DNA of 64,000 nt from Eumeta japonica. Taxonomy: Eukaryota; Arthropoda; Insecta; Lepidoptera; Psychidae. Position 1 is the first letter of the stretch. Every line of letters begins with the position of its first letter. A model generated the notes under the pieces. It did not search any database, was not told the DNA's origin, and saw only the letters and a program-made list of their open reading frames with translations. This document shows, in pieces, positions 58,290-64,000 of the stretch. The stretch spans positions 930,001-994,000 of the forward strand of contig BGZK01000007.1 in the NCBI GenBank assembly GCA_005406025.1, in the 5' to 3' direction. Made by a program: the position numbers and the translations under genes.

Positions 58290-59155
58290 ATTATTATTAT
58301 AATTATGTTTGTTAATTCCTCTCTGCGCGTTTCTAAGTCAAATCCTGCAGTCACTTTCATCTCCGGCTATTTGATTTCTTTTGAACGCGTTCTCAAATTG
58401 AATATCAATACAATAATTCAGTATTCTTGACTAGATGCTGAAAGTTGGAAGTTGATGCTTGAAGTTGAAAAACCAGCAGACTATGGAACTCTTAAATAAA
58501 TGCGACATCATACATGTAGCGTACATTCATGAAACTAGATATAAACGACATACAGTAAAATAATACATGATGACCTCCTTCACCATCTGCAAGTTCCAGA
58601 GCATCATTCTCTGAGTCTCCAGTATGCATCAATAGAAGCAAAGCACAGTTTTGTATAAAAAGGTAGTTTCATCAGAACTATAGAGGATTTATAAGCACTT
58701 AAAGTCACTTTATAAATTAATTTCTCTTAATACGTATTTATAATACACCTTTTAAACGCTACTTACGCCAATAATATTCCTATAATACAATTACATTAAT
58801 GCAAGTATATCTGCAAGACTTATAACAAGTGGCTTACACTAAAAAGTGGAATTAATACGCGCTCAGCAATACTTTCATAAGCTCATTTGTAAACAGTCGT
58901 GGATGGAACGCAATCGATGTATTAAGCTTAGTCGACTATTTTAAATCAATATCTAACAGAGTACTTAACTTAAAAATTATTATATAATTGAATTATTATT
59001 TTTTATGTAGTACATTCGTAGGGAAACATAAATATTTTATGAGTTCTATAACGTTTTTGGATAAAATTTCAATGCGCCTCTTGAATTGGAATATTTGTAT
59101 ATTAGTATTTATCAATTAATTTAACAAATATTCATGTCTGTCGCCAATTTTGCAG
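58290..59155. other. AT-rich non-coding stretch
   Basis: No gene or repeat recognised. If the exon below is real this would be intron. Confidence 0.45.
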
Positions 59156-59320
59156 CTAGCATTTTGGAATGGGTTATATGCTATAGTAGAGATACCTGGT
59201 TTTATAATGGCATATCTTAAAACCAAAGATTACGCTATGGTTGCCAAATTTACAGCAACTCCAAAAAGAAGAAAACGACACAGTGTTCATGAATTATACA
59301 TTTTTTTTAAATATTTGAAG
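59156..59320 (+). CDS. Candidate internal exon A, putative membrane protein
   Basis: 165 nt, exactly 55 codons, bounded by an acceptor (CCAATTTTGCAG) and a strong donor (AAG/GTATGT). The single open frame is phase 0 at both ends. The translation starts with a membrane-like segment, LAFWNGLYAIVEIPGFIMAY, continues with LKTKDYAMVAKF, then a basic patch TPKRRKRHSVHE, and ends YIFFKYLK. I do not recognise the family. The amino-acid mix is much more protein-like than chance frames around it. Exon B (61,711-61,864) is the only other candidate on this strand, but its phase does not follow directly, so at least one exon would be missing between them. Confidence 0.45.
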
Positions 59321-59498
59321 GTATGTTACTGTTGATTGATTGATAATTCTTAATTGGAATTTAATATCATTCAAAATAAAGCACGGTTATGGATGTAGAT
59401 ATCGACAGTTTCTTGACAAAAAATGAATTCTGGTCTTCAAAGAACTCACTTTTAGAGTAACAGAAAACCAAATAAGAACTGTAAATGAATTTAAGTAA

Positions 59499-59547
59499 TT
59501 TGACCTTATATTTACTTATGAAGGGCATAAGTAAATATAAGGTCAAA
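59499..59547. repeat. Perfect 22-bp-stem hairpin
   Basis: Arms 59,499-59,520 and 59,526-59,547 are exact complements (starting TTTGACCTTATA), with a 5-nt loop AAGGG. It may be a miniature palindrome, a fold-back remnant or a small-RNA hairpin. Confidence 0.95.
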
Positions 59548-59551
59548 CCAT

Positions 59552-59790
59552 CTTGTAAGCGCTTATAAATAAAATATTAATAACCAGATTATTTATTTCT
59601 CGGTGTATATACTCCTGGTATTCGCTCTTATAAGAGTTTCAGATTTTATTGGTCTGAAGATTTTAGCTTATAAGCGCTTATAAGTCTAAGTAACCAGAGT
59701 AACTATGTCTCAATATATACATTCCAAGTATGTGACATTTATAAGAGTTTAATATTGCAGTAGTTCGAAAATGTTATCTTATAAACAGCT
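59552..59790. repeat. 115-bp diverged tandem repeat built on AAGCGCTTATAA palindromes
   Basis: CTTGTAAGCGCTTATAAA at 59,552 recurs as the perfect 18-bp palindrome CTTATAAGCGCTTATAAG at 59,667-59,684, 115 bp apart. Both are followed by TAACCAGA, then ATATA(C/T)..TCC, then TTATAAGAGTTT. A third partial start (CTTATAAACAGC) lies near 59,780. Confidence 0.75.
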
Positions 59791-59894
59791 TTTATTTTGC
59801 TGCCAATAAATAATTACAAAGCTGAGTTATTTTTATTATACTTTTAGGATCTATTATAATGTGCAAAAAGGTAAAAACACATAAAGGCAAATTT

Positions 59895-60182
59895 CCATCG
59901 AATTGAAATTCAAAATATTTTTAATTCATAGGTTACAAAATAACACTTGAAATACTTAATATTTTTTTTACGAATTTACACTTACCGCTCTTTCGGAAAG
60001 CAGTTTTTCCTCAAGAAAAACGAACAAGAAACCTAAAAGTAGCTTTTCTAATTACGTCATACATAGCCAAAACAAATACAAAACCACTAATGAACGAAAT
60101 AGTCCAATAAGAAGTCGAGCCGCTTATACTCATGCGTAGATATTTGTCTTCTAAATATTCGGAAATTGAATAATGCCCTTTT

Positions 60183-60226
<44 letters not shown>

Positions 60227-61540
60227 TATATTTTTTTTACATGTCAATACATTTTCATAAAAGAATTGGGATGCCAGAGTTAAAATTCCAATTTTCTTAA
60301 ACTTATTTCTAAAAGATACACGATGTCCGAGCTTGTAAATTGCGAGAACGGCCCGCTTTTGCAGCACGAAAATTCTTTAAATATCTGCGGTATTTCCCCA
60401 GAGAAAGATGCTATACGACATCAAACTATGGAAACAGCCAAAATAAACTAATCTAGCGTTTCGATGTCTGATATATTTCTTATTTTTTTTCTGCATAGGC
60501 CGCAGAGCTAAACCATTTCGCCAACTTTCTGATATTTGAACCCCATTAAAGCCTGTTATCTAAAGTGATTCCCAGGAACACGGTAGTTTTAACAAACTTC
60601 AACTCTTCGTTACGTACTATAATGGTACCGGATCCATGTTTTACATTTGAAAGTAAGGATTTTATACATTGTGTTTTTATTTCATTAAGAAGTAGGTTAT
60701 TTGCAGTAAACTATTTCTCTACCTTAGAGATAGCTTTATTAACATCGTTATAAGTGGAGCTATTTTAATTCAACTTTAAATAACGAGCAAGTATCATCTC
60801 CAACGAGTAATATCTCATAAATATCCTTAAGAAGGCTAGGTGAATCATTTATGCAGACTACAAAAAGGAATAGACAAAGAATCGTCCTTGTGGTGCATTC
60901 ATATGGCCAACAGATGCATATAATCTCATGCCGTTGACATCAATTCTCTGAACTCTGTGACTCAAATACGATTTTAGAAGGTCGAGTGTTCGACCTGTTA
61001 CTACATAGTGACGTAGTTTTCCGATCAGAGCTTCATGATAAACACAATCAAATGCCGTGGAAAAAGCGCAAAATACGCCAATTGCGTCTCGCGAATATTT
61101 CCAGGCTCCAAATATATATTGCACAAGCTCAACATCGATTGTTGAGTGACCACAAGTAAACTGACCGCACTATTTATTAGATACTAATTTATTAGTATAG
61201 AAATGTATTAACAACTGATTTAGTATTAGTATTTCGAAAATTTTGCTAATTGACGGTAGTATAGACATGAGTTATCGGGGTTTGATGCACTTTCGGGGAA
61301 CATGGGCACAAATCGGGGAACATGTCTTCATGTAGACGCTTATTAAAGATAAACGCTAAGTGCGTCACGATGTAATCTATAATGGAATTTATAATTATAA
61401 TAGAGATGCCATGAAGATTAGCAGTCCTCTTCACGTCTAAAGATTTAAATGTTTTAATAACTTCTTTGAAACATATATATTTAAATTCTAAATTAATATC
61501 ATAGATCGGACTACTTTTCTTGAGTTGATTCAACAAGAGC
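59895..61540 (-). mobile_element. CR1/Jockey-like non-LTR retrotransposon, related but diverged copy
   Basis: The minus strand shows, from 61,536 down: KTFKSLDVKRTANLHGISI (fingers), VFCAFSTAFDCVYHEALIGK (60,858-61,124; catalytic FD), LLKSYLSHRVQRIDVNGMR, and further on MLQKRAVLAIYKLGHRVSFR and IGILTLASQFFYENVLTCKK (60,011-60,367). A 3' end at about 59,895-59,960 shares the AACACTTGAAATAC 3' UTR phrase with the other copies. Stops and frameshifts are frequent, and a (GA)n microsatellite interrupts it at 60,187-60,226. It lies between the two candidate host exons. Confidence 0.85.
60187..60226. repeat. (GA)n microsatellite
   Basis: A nearly pure AG run inside the retrotransposon, probably expanded after insertion. 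Confidence 0.95.
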
Positions 61541-61710
61541 GGGAGATGAGTTAAGAGACCTGGTAGTTGAGACAGGAATGTCAGTAAAGAATAAATAAAT
61601 CAATATCAATCAATAACAATATCAAAACTAACTTCTGTCTGCACACATTTTTAGTTCGTAAAAGATAATTATATCGTATATCGTAAGAAAGCAAGAAAAG
61701 TTTAATGCAG

Positions 61711-61864
61711 TGTATTACGCGTTAATAACTCCATTAATTATGAGGATTTCTTCAACGAGTGATTATTTAGTGCATTCAATTTCAACGTCCGTCTTTGGTA
61801 GTAACATCACTGTCACTTTGGGACCATTACTAAATTGGTTTGTGGCAATCGTTATCGTTTCGAG
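61711..61864 (+). CDS. Candidate internal exon B, putative membrane protein
   Basis: 154 nt between an acceptor (AGTTTAATGCAG) and a donor (CGAG/GTATGTC). Only one frame is open: it needs one base from the preceding exon and leaves two bases at the end. Translation: YYALITPLIMRIS (membrane-like), SDYLVHSISTSVFGSNIT (possible N-glycosylation site NIT), LGPLLNWFVAIVIVS (second membrane-like segment). Family not recognised. Exon A ends in phase 0, so the two cannot be spliced directly without a frame break; an intermediate exon, lost or unseen, would be needed. An alternative is that one or both are chance. Confidence 0.4.
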
Positions 61865-62990
61865 GTATGTCTTTAATAATGATGGCAATACGAATACGGT
61901 ACGTAGGTGACACTTAATAGTTTTTAAATTGACCACTTAGAAACTATAAAACAAAAAAGCATATTTTAACTTTAAAAATATTACTCTTTTCTAACTTATT
62001 ATGTATATCTGTCATTTGTTTTTTCAAATTGGAGGTAAAAAAATATTATTTGTTTAACATCAATACGAATTTAACTCGTAAAAATCTTAGAAATAATTTT
62101 ATGCATAGAAGTGCATCCATCACGAACATTTAGCGGTCAAAAAACTTTAAAATCGATAGATACCTCATAAATTAACCAAAGCTCAAAAACTTCGTCCTGT
62201 TAATTGGTAGCGCGAAATGATTTACCGTATAATACTGTAGAGTCTGCTTAGTGAGTGTTACCTATCGAGAAGTTGCCTATTAAAGTAAGCGTTGTGGTCG
62301 AAGCGTCGAAAAAAAAAGGCGTCGAAAAAAAGGCGTCGGTCGCCTGTGTTTTCGAAATGATAGATCATTATGTAACAATTATTTTAGAAAAAAAAACAGC
62401 ACTGCAGATTGGTACACTAACAATTGTTTGCTTTTTGTTTTGAAAAAAGTTTGGAAAATACGACCTAGCAGAAGGATTCTCCTTCATCATTCATCATCAT
62501 CATCATGACTATACCTCACCACATACCACCAGACAAACGAACATTATTTGGGGACGTAAAAATACTGAGTCATCCACCTTACATCCTCTACCTCGTACCA
62601 TACGATTTTATTTATTTCCTAAAAGGAAGAAAAACCTCGAAACTACCCCTAAGTTCAAGTTGGCAATAGTGTTTCCATAGTATCCATGTTCTGATCTCAA
62701 CGAATAATATTTGGAAAAAAAATAATAATCAAAACAACTTGCTAGTTTCTTCAGTTTTTGACTTTTATAGTCTTTCACCTTATTCCAAGCCCACGTATGC
62801 CAAAATTAATTACATTATCTTTACTAATTAATTTGATATTTGCAAATTATACAGCATCGTAAATACAGGTTATTAAATGATAAATTAAAAACAGAACGTA
62901 TTTTAATTCAGATATTTTTTTTTTGAAAATGCTTAGTTTTGTGAGAACCTGGCAGGAATTTACTTGCAACGATGGAATTCTATTGATGTG
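61865..62990. other. AT-rich non-coding stretch
   Basis: No recognisable gene. A short duplication GAAAAAAAAAGGCGTC/GAAAAAAAGGCGTC lies at 62,308-62,340 within the weak plus frame 62,255-62,443, and CATCATCATCATCATGA at about 62,490-62,506. Confidence 0.45.
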
Positions 62991-63019
62991 ATTTTTGCGC
63001 TATAATTTATTATGATTGC

Positions 63020-63790
63020 AAAAAAGGTTCAAATCCCCAAGAATGTTTTTAAGTTTTGGTTGCTGGTTTTCGTGAGTGTGCTTGTTCACAAGAAACAGTT
63101 TTCAATTATTTTGCTAAGTTTGAGGAGGACGGGAAAGCTTTGATGATGAAGCGAAAACTAGTAAGCCACTAACCGCAGTTACTCAAGATGAATGAGAATG
63201 TTCAAGAATTTGTAAAATTGATTAGACAGAACCGAATAATAAAATATGCGCTTGAACCAGAACTGGGTATTAGGTTAGCAACGAAGTAAACCATTATAAA
63301 CGACCACTTTCCTCTCTGTAAGCGCTGCTTGAAATGAGTGCCGCACGAAGAGACCGATGAGCAGAAAGACAACCGGGTATATTGGTGTCGTTTTACAATA
63401 AAGAAATTCGACGGAGGCGAAAAGAAAAATATACACGATATACATATCAATGACGAAACATGGCTGTACAACTACCACCCCGAAATTAATTTTAAATAAA
63501 GCTGCCATCGACCACATGATGTTTTGAAAATGAACCAACACCAACAAAATTTCGGAGTGTGCGAACCACACAGAAACAAATAAATGGTCGCCATGTTTTT
63601 TTGTTCGACCGGTCATGTTGCGGCTCTGGTATTAGGGGATTTAAAAAACAGTTAATTCTGAGTGGTATGTAACATTTGTGCCTCAGCAGTATTATCAGCT
63701 TGGTGTGACAGCGACCGAAACCTCAAAGTCGGCACTTGCATTGGTGGTGCCAATGAAAGTGCCGAATTTGAGTTTTCGGTTTTTTAATTT
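63020..63790 (+). pseudogene. Degenerate mariner transposase
   Basis: Plus-strand pieces in order: GFRECACSQETVFNYFAKFE (N-terminal helix-turn-helix), DDEAKTSKPLTAVTQDE (linker), then LCKRCLKWVPHEETDEQKDN (cf. WVPH.LT..QK), VYWCRFTIKKFDGGEKKN, HINDETWLYNYHPE (first catalytic Asp region, usually GDETWIY.Y.PE), then FFCSTGHVAALVL (near 63,600) with a worn W.. / C.. region after. Stops and frameshifts abound, and the second and third catalytic regions are not seen before the match is lost near 63,790. It is a different subfamily from the copy at 21.9-22.8 kb, judging by the residues around the shared motifs. Confidence 0.8.
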
Positions 63791-64000
63791 AAAAAATGTA
63801 CCTATCCTAACACATGCACCTTATTCTTCTGTCTTAATACCATGCCATATTTATTTATTTCACAAAACTAAAGAAAAACCGAAAGGCAAAGAGATTTGAG
63901 AGCAAGGAAGATGCATTGACCGTCTACAATTTCGAAGTTGCTAAGGTATCTGAAAAAGAATAATCAGAAAAATGAAAATGTTCATACTCAGGATGAATAA
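63790..64000. other. Window end, no feature
   Basis: Mixed AT-rich sequence after the mariner remnant; nothing recognised. Confidence 0.4.

Larger units (their letters stand above)
48690..58290 (+). mobile_element. Non-LTR retrotransposon split by nested insertions
   Basis: Three colinear plus-strand segments of one element: 48,690-49,300, about 52,092-52,521 and 57,977-58,290. Segment 1 has GKTTGYDSASSEMLRGGG, LDLKKAYDRV (catalytic Asp) and RRGIRQGRVASPWLFNLFM. Segment 2 has KKRGMKVNV, then KDRCRNSDVKERCGL and MLRWFGNLERINES in shifting frames. Segment 3 has KVGKGRPRKSYTDHIGGIFK, then ACIKKLVDVSEARKIYKDRT. This is the fingers/palm, thumb and C-terminal part of one reverse transcriptase. About 100 bp carrying the expected YADD box is missing at the first interruption. 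I have seen this polyprotein in lepidopteran genomes but do not assign a clade. Confidence 0.85.

Noticed and set aside
62255..62443. 62-codon lysine-rich frame as a small gene
   Set aside because: Depends on a short duplicated A-rich run; no splice sites, no recognised motif.
1..64000. CRISPR arrays, bacterial operons, viral genomes or integrated endosymbiont DNA
   Set aside because: No regularly spaced short repeats with unique spacers, no ribosome-binding-site-led dense coding, no viral structural genes; all coding traces are eukaryotic transposons.

Overview
The window looks like intergenic and intronic DNA from an AT-rich insect genome, most likely a moth or butterfly (Lepidoptera). The grounds are its base composition, the transposon families present (an R1-clade retrotransposon, CR1/Jockey-like retrotransposons with short simple-sequence tails, a copia element, mariners), and a short interspersed sequence near 17.74-17.84 kb that I recognise, from memory only, as common in lepidopteran genomes. 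No complete host gene is visible. There are no rRNA genes, convincing tRNAs, CRISPR arrays, or bacterial or viral genes.

Layout. 1-25 kb is mostly AT-rich non-coding DNA. It holds a possible coding exon (minus strand, 0.99-1.28 kb), a tandem array with higher-order structure (3.12-4.74 kb), degenerate short-period repeats (6.7-7.0, 7.6-7.7, 9.6-10.2 and 11.0-11.35 kb), a mariner remnant (21.9-22.8 kb) and several GC-rich non-coding islands. 25.4-37.5 kb is a transposon graveyard: an R1-clade element (26.2-31 kb) whose 5' part is inverted, three or more truncated CR1/Jockey-like copies on the minus strand, and a degraded reverse transcriptase on the plus strand. 38-40.3 kb is unassigned repeat-like DNA. 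40.37-43.70 kb is a striking duplication: a 749-bp direct repeat interleaved with a 686-bp, essentially perfect inverted repeat, plus a 19-bp-stem hairpin exactly at one arm boundary. 43.7-48.5 kb has GC-rich islands without convincing genes.

48.7-58.3 kb is a multi-level transposon nest. A non-LTR retrotransposon is split by a DNA transposon (about 49.3-52.1 kb) and by a full-length copia element (52.527-57.976 kb, 205/206-bp LTRs, 5-bp target duplication AAAGT). The copia element is itself interrupted inside its reverse transcriptase by another insertion encoding a cysteine-rich CXC-like peptide.

58.3-64 kb is the only place where a host gene is suggested. Two short open exons with good splice sites and membrane-protein-like translations (59,156-59,320 and 61,711-61,864, plus strand) flank a CR1/Jockey-like element lying in the presumed intron. 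A degenerate mariner closes the window.

Almost everything coding-like is decayed transposon sequence. The individual genes do not form a pathway; their interest lies in the order and mechanism of insertion, inversion and duplication. All family assignments come from recognised motifs and remembered family features; no database was searched.
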